DNA from: Chloroflexota bacterium | Lineage (GTDB): Bacteria > Chloroflexota > Anaerolineae > Anaerolineales > UBA11579 | Reading direction: 5' to 3' | Length of the DNA: 64,000 nucleotides | Assembly (NCBI GenBank): GCA_016191875.1 | Contig: JACPVG010000036.1 | Coordinates: 124,001-188,000 of the forward strand | Part shown: in pieces, positions 16,116 to 25,815 of the stretch | How the letters are laid out: every line of letters begins with the position of its first letter | Position numbering within the stretch: position 1 is the stretch's first letter | Made by a program: the position numbers and the translations under genes | Notes under the pieces: generated by a model | Told to the model about the DNA's origin: nothing | Database searches by the model: none | The model's input: only the letters and a program-made list of their open reading frames with translations

Positions 16116-17168
16116 TTAGCGCCCGTCGAGGGGCAGCAGCCACTTCTGGTGGGCTTCGAAGTCTTCCAGCACCAGGCCGGCGCCGCGCGCCACGCAGGTC
16201 ATCGGGTCTTCGGCCACCCAGGCGCGGATGCGCAGTTCGTCGGTCAGGCGCTCGGCCAGGCCCAGCAGCAGCGCGCCGCCGCCCGACAGGCACACGCCGA
16301 TGTCCATCAGGTCGGCGATGATCTCCGGGGCCACCTCGTCGAGCGAGTCTTTGACGGTGTCGATGATGGTCTGCACCGAACCGCTCATGGCCTCGCGCAC
16401 CTCCACGGAGGAGACTTCCAGGGTCTCCGGCAGGCCGTTGACCAGGTTGCGGCCGCGCACCACAAAGGTCTTCTCTTCCGGCAGCGGGTAGGCCGAGCCG
16501 ATCTTCATCTTGACCTCTTCGGCCATGCGCTCGCCGATGAGCAGGTTGTATTTGTTGCGGATGTAGTTGAGGATGTCCTGGTCCAATTCGTCGCCCGCCA
16601 CCCGCAGCGAGCGCGAGGTGACGATGCCGCCCATCGAGAACACCGTGACCTCGGTGGTGCCGCCGCCGATGTCCACGATCATGCTGCCGCCGACCCGGTC
16701 GATGGGCAGGCCGACGGCGATGGCCGAGGCGGTCGGTTCCTCGATCAGGTGGGCTTCGCGGGCGCCGGCCAGCATGGCGGCGTCGTGTACGGCGCGTTTC
16801 TCCACTTCGGTGACCCCGGAGGGGATGCCGACGACGACGCGCGGGCGCGGCAAGGGCACCAGGCTCTGTTGGTGGGCCTGGCCGATGAAGTATTGCAGCA
16901 TCTCTTCGGTGATCTCAAACTCGGAGATGACGCCATCCCGCAGCGGGCGGACGGCGATGATGTTGGCCGGGGTCCTTCCGACCAGGGCCTTGGCCTCGGC
17001 GCCCACGGCCTGCACCTGGCGCGTCTTCTTGTCAATGGCGACCCAGGAGGGCTCGTTGATGACGATGCCCTTGCCGCGCACGTGAACCAGGGTATTGGCT
17101 GTGCCGAGATCTATGCCTATATCTAAGGAAAAGAACCCCAGAAGCCAGGTCAGGGGATTGAATGCCAA
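16116..17168 (-). CDS. mreB: actin-like cell-shape protein MreB
   Basis: A 350-residue bacterial actin. The phosphate-1 loop (DIGIDLGTANTLVHVRGKG), DIGGGTTEV near residue 160 and the adenosine loop CLSGGGALL near 290 are all present. It polymerises at the membrane and directs elongation. It heads the minus-strand cluster mreBCD-mrdA-minCDE-rodA, which predicts a rod or filament-shaped cell. An extended -10 promoter lies about 65 bases upstream. Confidence 0.96.
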   Translation of the reverse strand: MAFNPLTWLLGFFSLDIGIDLGTANTLVHVRGKGIVINEPSWVAIDKKTRQVQAVGAEAKALVGRTPANIIAVRPLRDGVISEFEITEEMLQYFIGQAHQQSLVPLPRPRVVVGIPSGVTEVEKRAVHDAAMLAGAREAHLIEEPTASAIAVGLPIDRVGGSMIVDIGGGTTEVTVFSMGGIVTSRSLRVAGDELDQDILNYIRNKYNLLIGERMAEEVKMKIGSAYPLPEEKTFVVRGRNLVNGLPETLEVSSVEVREAMSGSVQTIIDTVKDSLDEVAPEIIADLMDIGVCLSGGGALLLGLAERLTDELRIRAWVAEDPMTCVARGAGLVLEDFEAHQKWLLPLDGR

Positions 17169-17232
17169 AGTGCGTGCTCCTATGCTTGAGTTTTGGCAGG
17201 CCTGGCCCTCGGCCTGGCCCGCAAAACGCTAT

Positions 17233-17241
17233 ATTATAACA
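17233..17241 (-). promoter_or_regulatory. extended -10 promoter of the mreB operon
   Basis: On the minus strand this reads TGTTATAAT, a perfect TGnTATAAT extended -10. No good -35 is seen at 17-18 bases, which is usual for extended -10 promoters. It is the most AT-rich point between the divergent mreB and metallopeptidase genes. Confidence 0.6.
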
Positions 17242-17363
17242 TGCAGGCAATTGGAGGTTGCCTGTCCGCCGGGCATGGGTTATTCTATGGGGAAACATAG
17301 GGCGCTGGTTGGGATTGACGGCCGCGCTCTTTCCTTTTAAGCCCTACCGCCCGAAGAGGATTT

Positions 17364-20300
17364 ATGCCCCCTCGAACGAACCGAATCGCGTTGGTGCTCC
17401 TGGTGCCCATCCTCCTGGGCGTCCTGGTGGCCGCCTTTTTCTGGCTGCGGCGGCCGCCGGCCCCGCCAGCCAGCCCGCAGGTGGCGGCTCTGGAACGCCT
17501 GGAGGCCGCCGCAGCCCGCCCGCCGGAGATCCTCTTCCGCAACGGCTTTCCCATCCTGCTTTCCGCGCGCGTGAAGGTGAAGGGCGCCGACCCGGTGGAG
17601 CGCGCCCGCGCCTTTCTCTCCGACTACCGCGACCTGCTGGGCCAGAACGACCCGGACCTGGAACTGCACGTGCAGCGGGTGGAAGGCGAGACGGGCGAAA
17701 CGGTGCGCTTTTACCAGACCTATCTCGGCCTGCCGGTCTTCGGCGCGGAACTGGTGGTGCACCTGCGCGGCGACCACTTTGTTTTCAGCACCGGCGACCT
17801 GTTGAGCGAGGCCAACCTTGAGCCGGTCCCGGGCCTCACCCCGCCGGAAGCCGAAGCCCTGGCCATCGCCGCTTCCGGCGATGCCCTCGGTCGCGTGCTT
17901 GGCGAAACCTCGCTGCTGGTGTTCGACGAAAGCCTGTTGAGCGAAGACCTGCCGCGCGATACCCATCTGGCGTGGCAGGTCACGCTTGCCGGGCGGGAGC
18001 CGGCGCGCTATTACGTGGATGCCCACACCGGCGAGGTGTTGTATTTCTACTTTTTGGCAGAGGACCACGGCGGCGAACTGGCCGGCTATGACCTGGACCT
18101 GGAACATGCCAACGGCGCCAACGGCAACGATACCTATTGTTACTACTGGACCACCGACGACGACTACGTCGGCAGCGAGAAGGGCGTCAAGAAGTCCTAC
18201 CATGGCGACAAAGACATAACGAACGCCTGGTGGTTCCTGCGCTGGACCTACGCTTTCTTCCATAACTCGTTTGGGCGGCATTCCTGGGATGCTGACGAGG
18301 GGCAGATCGAAGCCTATGTCCATGCCGGGGTGTCCAACGCCCAGTGGACGTCGGCTTGCGACATCATCGAGTTCAACACCGGTTGGGTGGGCTACGACGT
18401 CACCGTGCACGAATTCACTCACGCCATCATCCGCCGCACCTCGGGACTCATCTATGCCAACCAGTCCGGCGCGCTCAATGAGAGTTATGCCGACATCATG
18501 GCCGCCTACGCCGGGAACGGCGACTGGGTGATGGGCGGCGGGTGCTGCCCCGGCTTCTCGCGCTCGCTGATTTCGCCCGCCAAGGACATGTTTTCAAAAT
18601 ACCGGACCGAAGCGACCGACAAGGGTGGCGTCCACTCCAACAGCGGCATTCCCAACAAGGCCGCCTATCTCATCTCCGAAGGCGGCGATTTCAACGGCTG
18701 GAGCGTCAGAGGCATCGGCCTGCAGAAAATGGGCCAGCTGGAATTCTGGACTATGGCAGGTCTGCCCGGAGGCAGCAGCCTGATGAACGCCGCGGGCGCC
18801 ACCATCGCCTTGGCGCAGTCCTGGGCCGACAGCGGAGTGCACGGCCTCACCCAGGACGACGTCTGCCAGGTGCGCAACGCCTTCGCCGCCGTGGAACTGG
18901 CGACCGGCGACCTGGGCTGCGACGGCGTGCTCGACCCCGGCGTGAAGGACTTCGACTACGACTACATCGACGACGCCAAGGACAACTGCCGGGCGGTGAA
19001 GAACCCCGACCAGAAGGACACCGACAAGGACGGCCAGGGCGACGCCTGCGACGAGGACGACGACAACGACGGCCGCAAGGACCCGGCGGACAACTGCCCG
19101 CTGGCCTACAACCCCGACCAGGCCGATAAGGACGGCGACGGCATCGGCGACGCCTGCGATGACGGCGACGGCGACGGGATCATCGACATCAAGGACAACT
19201 GCCCGCGCACGCCCAACCCCTACCAGTTCGACTTCGACAAGGACGGGCGCGGCGATGCCTGCGACAACGACATTGACGGCGACGGCGTGAACGAATCCGG
19301 CCTCTCCTGCGTCCCGCGCATCGGCCGGCCGGATGAGCTGGCTTGCGGCGCGGAGCTGGTGGACAACTGTATCTACCAGCCCAACGCCGATCAGGCCGAC
19401 CGCGACGGCGACGGTATCGGAGACGCCTGCGACCTGTGTTTCTTCGGCAACGATTACAAGGCCGGGCTGGCTTACACCGCCGGGCGCATCATCACCGCCC
19501 CGGATGGCTCGGTGACCTTCGAACCGCCCCGGCCATTCCTCACCAACCCGGAGGCGTGCGAGAACACCACCACCGTGGCCGGGTTCCCATGGGGCGGGCC
19601 GGACATAGACCTGACCACGGATGGGAAGCCCTGGGCGGTGAGCGTGACCGGCGACCCGGGCACCGTCGCGTTGCTGCCCCTGCCGGCCTGCGAACCGGAC
19701 CAGGAGGGCTGGCACTCCGAGGACCGCCGCGGCTACGTGGAACTGCTCGGCCTGGAGCCGGGCATCGGCCCGCGGCTGGTGGCGGCCAACGGGGACGTGC
19801 TGGACAAACCCTCCAGCCTGGATGACGCCCATCGCCTGCGCTTCCGCCCCGAGGGCGGTTTAAATGCCTTCCTGGAGTTGATTTTCCCGCTCGACTACCC
19901 GGCCGGCGGCGTGGCGGAGTTCTCGTTCAGCATGCTGTGCGGATCGAAGGATGAACTGCCGGCAGACTTCCCCAAGCCGGACGACCCGGACCAGGAACAA
20001 CCCGCCGAGCCGGGGCAGGAAGCGGCCGCCACGCCGACGCCGCAAGCCAGCGCCACGCCCGCGCCCACTGAAACGCCTGAACAGCCCTGCGCCTGGACCG
20101 CGGCGGTGAACATCTTCGCCCGCAAGGGGCCGGGCTCGTCCTCATATGACGCGTTGTATACCTTCAACTCCGGCGATAGCGCGCTGGTCGTGGGGCAGAG
20201 CCAGGACGGGGAATGGTGGGCGGTGGATACGATCTATGGAATAGGGTACGTGCCCAAGTCCGAGCAGTATGGAAGCGCCTCAGGCTCGTGCGAAGCCCTG

Positions 20301-20489
20301 CCGGCCTTCACCCCCGGCCCAACCATCACGCCCACCCTCACGCCGTCGCCTGAGCCGGTCAACGCCACCTCCACGCCGGACCAGGGCCTGCCGCAATGCA
20401 GCGACAACGTCGACAATGACGGCGACCAGATGGTGGACGGCAACGACCCGCAGTGCACCGGGCCGAACGACAACGACGAATCGAACTGA
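17364..20489 (+). CDS. secreted M4 (thermolysin-like) metallopeptidase with calcium-binding repeats
   Basis: A 1041-residue exported protease. A membrane anchor or signal lies at about 8-28. An FTP-type propeptide (about 50-230) leads into the catalytic domain with H349-E-F-T-H353 and the third zinc ligand E373 in GALNESYAD, spaced as in thermolysin. [16 protein letters not shown] supplies the family active-site His. Residues about 530-700 are thrombospondin type 3-like Asp-rich calcium repeats (DNCP...NPDQxDxDGDGxGDACD). The tail has a Thr/Pro linker, an SH3-like domain ([17 protein letters not shown]) and a final [10 protein letters not shown]...DPQC motif that recurs in the lipoprotein at 24925-25803. 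The start ATG 17364 has GAAGAGGA upstream. Confidence 0.9.
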   Translation: MPPRTNRIALVLLVPILLGVLVAAFFWLRRPPAPPASPQVAALERLEAAAARPPEILFRNGFPILLSARVKVKGADPVERARAFLSDYRDLLGQNDPDLELHVQRVEGETGETVRFYQTYLGLPVFGAELVVHLRGDHFVFSTGDLLSEANLEPVPGLTPPEAEALAIAASGDALGRVLGETSLLVFDESLLSEDLPRDTHLAWQVTLAGREPARYYVDAHTGEVLYFYFLAEDHGGELAGYDLDLEHANGANGNDTYCYYWTTDDDYVGSEKGVKKSYHGDKDITNAWWFLRWTYAFFHNSFGRHSWDADEGQIEAYVHAGVSNAQWTSACDIIEFNTGWVGYDVTVHEFTHAIIRRTSGLIYANQSGALNESYADIMAAYAGNGDWVMGGGCCPGFSRSLISPAKDMFSKYRTEATDKGGVHSNSGIPNKAAYLISEGGDFNGWSVRGIGLQKMGQLEFWTMAGLPGGSSLMNAAGATIALAQSWADSGVHGLTQDDVCQVRNAFAAVELATGDLGCDGVLDPGVKDFDYDYIDDAKDNCRAVKNPDQKDTDKDGQGDACDEDDDNDGRKDPADNCPLAYNPDQADKDGDGIGDACDDGDGDGIIDIKDNCPRTPNPYQFDFDKDGRGDACDNDIDGDGVNESGLSCVPRIGRPDELACGAELVDNCIYQPNADQADRDGDGIGDACDLCFFGNDYKAGLAYTAGRIITAPDGSVTFEPPRPFLTNPEACENTTTVAGFPWGGPDIDLTTDGKPWAVSVTGDPGTVALLPLPACEPDQEGWHSEDRRGYVELLGLEPGIGPRLVAANGDVLDKPSSLDDAHRLRFRPEGGLNAFLELIFPLDYPAGGVAEFSFSMLCGSKDELPADFPKPDDPDQEQPAEPGQEAAATPTPQASATPAPTETPEQPCAWTAAVNIFARKGPGSSSYDALYTFNSGDSALVVGQSQDGEWWAVDTIYGIGYVPKSEQYGSASGSCEALPAFTPGPTITPTLTPSPEPVNATSTPDQGLPQCSDNVDNDGDQMVDGNDPQCTGPNDNDESN

Positions 20490-20533
20490 GGCAACCCTGC
20501 CTCACCCATATCTTCAGATTTGTGTGTAATTGC

Positions 20534-20566
20534 AGACATCCGATTTCTTTGAGAAATCGGATGTCT
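20534..20566 (+). terminator. Rho-independent terminator after the metallopeptidase gene
   Basis: Perfect 15-bp stem (20534-20548 with 20552-20566), three-base loop, followed by TTGCTTT. It sits between convergent genes and could also stop leftward transcription from the SulP gene, although its tail on that side is poor. Confidence 0.85.
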
Positions 20567-20572
20567 TTGCTT

Positions 20573-22312
20573 TCACATCTTCTGCTCGCCGCGTTCCTCG
20601 TGCGGGGTGATGACCAGTGTGGCCGCCAGACCACCGGCCGGGGCTTCCGGCTGGTCGGGCGCGGGCGGGATCTCGCCGCCCAACGAGAGGATGGCCCGGT
20701 CGGCGCTCCAGTGCACGTTGGCCGCGCCGATCTCCTCCAGCAGGCCGGCGCGCTCCAGCAGGGTATGGACTTTGGGCTGGAGCGCCGCCAGCAGCACCCG
20801 GCCGCCGCCCGTATGCTGGCGCTGCCAGACCTCGCGCAGCACCTCGATGCCGGTGGCATCCACCAGCGGCACGCCGCGCAGGGAGAGGATGAGCGTGGCA
20901 TCCGCCGGGTCGGCGGCCTCCACCTGTTCCACCAGGCGGCGGGCGGCGGCGAAGAACAGCGGCCCGCTGATGTAGTAGATGAGGATCTCGCCGCCGGGAT
21001 GGGTGAAGCGGTGGCCGGCCTGTGTCAGGCGTTCTTCGTCCAGCGGCTGGCGGGTGATCTCCAGTTCGCTCAACTGGGCCATGAACACCAGGCTGCTGAT
21101 GCCGAAACCGATCAGGATGGCCTGGGTGAGGTCGAGGAAGACCGTGGCGGCCATGGTGATGAGGAAGGCCAGGATGGCGTGCTTGAGGCGGCGGCCGAAA
21201 TAGAAGCGGATGGCGTGCCATTCGTTCATGCGCCAGGTGGTGACCAGCAGCACGCCGGCCAGCGCCGCCAGGGGGATGCGGCTCATCAGCGGCGCGAACA
21301 GCAGCACGGTGACCAGCAGGACCACGCCGTGCAGAATCGGGGCCAGGCGAGTGACGCCGCCGCTCTTGACGTTGACGCTGGTGCGGGCGATGGCCGCCGT
21401 GGCTGGTACGCCGCCGAAGAACGGGATGAGGATGTTGCCCAGCCCCTGGCCCACCAGTTCCACGCTGTTGTGCATGCGGATACCGGTCATGTTCCCGGCC
21501 ACCGCCCCGCATAGCAGGCTTTCGATGCTGCCCAGCGCGGCGATGGTCATGGCGGGCAGGACGAGATCGCCCAATGTGCTCCAGTCGATTCCGGTCAGGT
21601 GCAGGCGCTGCTCGAGCAATATGGTGCGCGGGATGGCCCCGATGGCGGGCATATCCAGGTGCAGCAGGGCTGCTGCCAGGGTGGCGAGCAGGATGGCGAC
21701 CAGCGAACCCGGCAGGCGCTGGCTGATGCGGAAACGCGGCCAGACCAGCATGAGCGCCGCCACACCCAGGGTGATGCCCAGCGCGGCGGCGTTGGCCCCC
21801 GGCAGGGCTTCCAGCACCGCCCGCATCTTCTCCAGGATGTTCTCGCTGGCGGCGGTCTTGAGGCCCAGGGCGTTGTCCAGTTGCCCCAGCGCGATGATAA
21901 CGGCGATGCCGCTGGTGAAGCCGGAGATGACCGGCGCCGGGATGAGGCTGACGATGCGCCCCAGCCTCAGGATGCCCAAAAGCAGGATGAGCAGCCCGGC
22001 CATCAGACCCGCCAGCCACACCCCTTGCAGGCCGTAACGCGCCGCCAGCACGATCAGCACCGCCGACATCGCCCCGGTCGGCCCGCTGATCTGGTACGGC
22101 GCGCCGCCCAGGAAGCCGATGAGGATGCCGGCCAGCACAGCGGTGACCAGCCCGGCGGCGGCATCCGCCCCGGAGGCCACGCCGAAGGCCAGCGCCAGCG
22201 GCAAAGCCACCGCCGCCACCGTCAGCCCGGCCAGCAGGTCTTTCTGGAATTTCGCGGTGCTGTAACCGGCGAACTCGCGTTGAAGCAGCGACCACCATTC
22301 TTTGAGCAGCAT
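20573..22312 (-). CDS. SulP-family anion transporter with STAS domain
   Basis: A 579-residue membrane transporter with 10-14 hydrophobic segments. The SulP signature region GFLGGAPYQISGPTGAMSAVL lies near residue 90, with GFTSGIAVIIALGQL near 150. The C-terminal cytoplasmic STAS domain (about 440-550) contains LSLRGVPLVDATGIEVLREV. SulP proteins carry sulfate, bicarbonate or dicarboxylates, and the substrate cannot be read from sequence here. It is transcribed alone, divergent from glmS. A possible -10 (TACAAT, plus strand 22359-22364) lies 47 bases upstream. Confidence 0.92.
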   Translation of the reverse strand: MLLKEWWSLLQREFAGYSTAKFQKDLLAGLTVAAVALPLALAFGVASGADAAAGLVTAVLAGILIGFLGGAPYQISGPTGAMSAVLIVLAARYGLQGVWLAGLMAGLLILLLGILRLGRIVSLIPAPVISGFTSGIAVIIALGQLDNALGLKTAASENILEKMRAVLEALPGANAAALGITLGVAALMLVWPRFRISQRLPGSLVAILLATLAAALLHLDMPAIGAIPRTILLEQRLHLTGIDWSTLGDLVLPAMTIAALGSIESLLCGAVAGNMTGIRMHNSVELVGQGLGNILIPFFGGVPATAAIARTSVNVKSGGVTRLAPILHGVVLLVTVLLFAPLMSRIPLAALAGVLLVTTWRMNEWHAIRFYFGRRLKHAILAFLITMAATVFLDLTQAILIGFGISSLVFMAQLSELEITRQPLDEERLTQAGHRFTHPGGEILIYYISGPLFFAAARRLVEQVEAADPADATLILSLRGVPLVDATGIEVLREVWQRQHTGGGRVLLAALQPKVHTLLERAGLLEEIGAANVHWSADRAILSLGGEIPPAPDQPEAPAGGLAATLVITPHEERGEQKM

Positions 22313-22528
22313 GGATTATCTTCTTTCTGAGGTTGGGTTTCTTCTTGACCGAGGGCGGATTGTATCACCGTCTGGATGACCTGTTGGGAGGTCGGGGAAA
22401 GGCTGTGCCTGATCGCGAAACTTTATTGTTCCTGGAATCGAGGCTTTAGCCGGGTGTGTGGCGAATTCTCCGCTAAAGCGTCGACTCCCACCCCACCAAA
22501 CCTGGACACTCCCCTCCCAGCCGCGCGG

Positions 22529-22557
22529 TTGAAGCCGGCCCTGTTTTTGGGTATAAT
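22529..22557 (+). promoter_or_regulatory. glmS promoter
   Basis: TTGAAG (22529-22534), 17 bases, TATAAT (22552-22557). The start point should be near 22564, about 42 bases before the ribozyme cleavage site. Upstream, 22313-22528 holds an inverted pair GGCTTTAGC (about 22441) / GCTAAAGC (about 22473) and no gene. Confidence 0.75.
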
Positions 22558-22599
22558 CCGCCTCCACAGGCGGCAGGCTGCCTGCACAATTGAATAGGA

Positions 22600-22820
22600 A
22601 GAGACAGCGCATGGCCCGGCAGACGACCGCCGGGTGACGAGGTCGAGGGTTCCCCGCCGCAGGGCGGGGCCACGGACGATCCGAAGTTGGATTGCCCCAA
22701 AATCGAAAGATCAGCGGAAGCCCTCCGGGTGCGCCACGCCCCCGATGTCTTTTCCTCCAACCGAGATCCAGCCGGAAAACGCGGCCCAGGCAACTGGGCC
22801 GACAGAGCCGGCGGAAGCGT
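22600..22820 (+). ncRNA. glmS ribozyme (glucosamine-6-phosphate-activated self-cleaving riboswitch)
   Basis: The leader of glmS carries the conserved core of the ribozyme class. The cleavage site is A22606|GCGC. Stem P1 is CCCGGC (22615-22620) with GCCGGG (22629-22634), followed at once by the hallmark TGACGAGG (22635-22642). GAGGG (22645-22649) pairs with CCCTC (22721-22725), and ATCGAAAGATCAGCGGAAG (22702-22720) matches the conserved ATCGA...GGCGG segment. P4 is GCCGG (22771-22775) with CCGGC (22808-22812), enclosing AAAAC and the hairpin GGCCCAG/CTGGGCC, then GGAA. Compared with the family, about 50 extra bases (22652-22701), including a 7-bp hairpin, separate the two halves of the core. 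Cleavage on GlcN6P would lower glmS mRNA. Confidence 0.85.
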
Positions 22821-22826
22821 GGTGGG

Positions 22827-22847
22827 CAATGGCGCCGCGCGCCATTG
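22827..22847 (+). other. perfect hairpin between ribozyme and glmS start
   Basis: A 9-bp stem CAATGGCGC / GCGCCATTG with a three-base loop lies just after the ribozyme and is followed by TTCAGAGTTCT. It may be a spacer stem, a stability element of the cleaved mRNA or a weak attenuator. The ribosome site itself (GGAGG at 22895-22899) can pair with CCTCC next to the ATG. Confidence 0.45.
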
Positions 22848-22907
22848 TTCAGAGTTCTGCCGCCAGGGCGGCACGACTCCGCCATTCGTTCAATGGAGGA
22901 ACCTCCT

Positions 22908-24749
<1,842 letters not shown>

Positions 24750-24788
24750 GGGAACGCAGGAAAGAGTCCGGCCGGGCGCCGCGCGGGA

Positions 24789-24794
24789 TATAAT
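24789..24794 (+). promoter_or_regulatory. possible -10 box for the SH3-domain lipoprotein gene
   Basis: TATAAT lies 130 bases before the gene, 39 bases past the glmS stop. No -35 is recognisable, so this is weak. Confidence 0.3.
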
Positions 24795-24924
24795 ACGGAC
24801 AAGGCGTGTGCGAATACGCCGGGGTCCCCATCAACTCATCATCGAATCGACCAAGACCCGCAACGGGAAACCGGAGTTAGGCGCCCGCTCGGGGGGAGCA
24901 AGGCGTCTGGGTTCTGTGAGGTGG

Positions 24925-25803
24925 ATGATGGTCAGGTTGTCGAACGCTCTCCCTGTTCTACTCCTATCCCTGCTCCTGGCCGGATGCGGCGCTCTGCCGC
25001 TTGCCGACGTTTCGGAAATCGCCCTGACGACGCTAGGCCCGCAGGCCTGGATCGACGCGCCGCTATCCGGCCAGACCCTGCATCTGCCCTCCGCGCCCTT
25101 CGAGGTGGTCGTGCACGGCAACGCGGCTTCGGGCGTGACCGGTTTCGAGTTGAGCGTTAACGGGCAAGCGTTGGCCACGGCGAATCCGCCGGATGGCAAT
25201 CAGCCCTTTGCCTACGTCGCCTTTGAGTGGACGCCGCCTGCGCCCGGGACCTACCTGCTTTCCGCCCGTGCCCAGGCCGGCGGGACCTACGGCGTCCCGG
25301 CCCAGGTGCAGGTCGTTGTCGTGGCGGAGGGTGAGGATGAGAACCGGCTTTCCCCCACCGCGACCGAGCCGGGCACCCCGGCCGCCTGTCTGTACACCGC
25401 CCTGGTGAATCTCTTCTGCCGGTCGGGCCCGGGGCGGGTGTATCTTGAACTGGATAGTTTCGTGACGGGCCAGGCCGCGCAGGTGGTGGGAATACTCGGC
25501 GACCAGACTCACGTTCAGGTGCTGGGGCCGAATTTCGGGATGGCCTGCTTTGTGCCGCTCGGCGAGGAGTTCGGGCAGTTGAGCGGCGGCTGCGACGACC
25601 TGCCGGTCGTCACTGCGCCGCCCACGCCCACCTATACGCCATCGCCCACGCCAGAACCGCTGGCGACCAGCACGCCCAGACCCACGCTCACGCCTGTGCC
25701 GCCGCAGTGCAGCGATGGAGTAGATAATGATGGCGATGGGCGCGTCGACCTTGCCGACCCCCAGTGCCGCAACGCCAACGACAACGACGAGGCCAACCCG
25801 TAA
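24925..25803 (+). CDS. lipoprotein with Ig-like and SH3-like domains and CSDGVDNDGD tail
   Basis: A 292-residue predicted lipoprotein: signal peptide ending in the lipobox LLAGC (lipidated Cys near residue 20). It is followed by an Ig-like domain (about 45-130, with FELSVNGQALA and FEWTPPAPGTYLLSARA), an SH3-like domain (about 155-215, NLFCRSGPGRVYLEL), a Thr/Pro linker and a final CSDGVDNDGD...DPQC...NDNDE motif. The last three parts repeat the tail of the metallopeptidase at 17364-20489. The start is one of two tandem ATGs (24925/24928) after GAGGTGG. It probably acts at the cell surface; the role is unknown. Confidence 0.8.
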   Translation: MMVRLSNALPVLLLSLLLAGCGALPLADVSEIALTTLGPQAWIDAPLSGQTLHLPSAPFEVVVHGNAASGVTGFELSVNGQALATANPPDGNQPFAYVAFEWTPPAPGTYLLSARAQAGGTYGVPAQVQVVVVAEGEDENRLSPTATEPGTPAACLYTALVNLFCRSGPGRVYLELDSFVTGQAAQVVGILGDQTHVQVLGPNFGMACFVPLGEEFGQLSGGCDDLPVVTAPPTPTYTPSPTPEPLATSTPRPTLTPVPPQCSDGVDNDGDGRVDLADPQCRNANDNDEANP

Positions 25804-25815
25804 CCGGGCGGGACT

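Noticed and set aside
15312-17126. 604-codon open frame on the plus strand
   Set aside because: Antisense to mreC and mreB, with typical shadow composition and no recognisable domain.
22313-22528. Possible structured RNA around the GGCTTTAGC / GCTAAAGC pair
   Set aside because: Only one short inverted pair is visible and no known class fits; it may be a dispersed repeat remnant.
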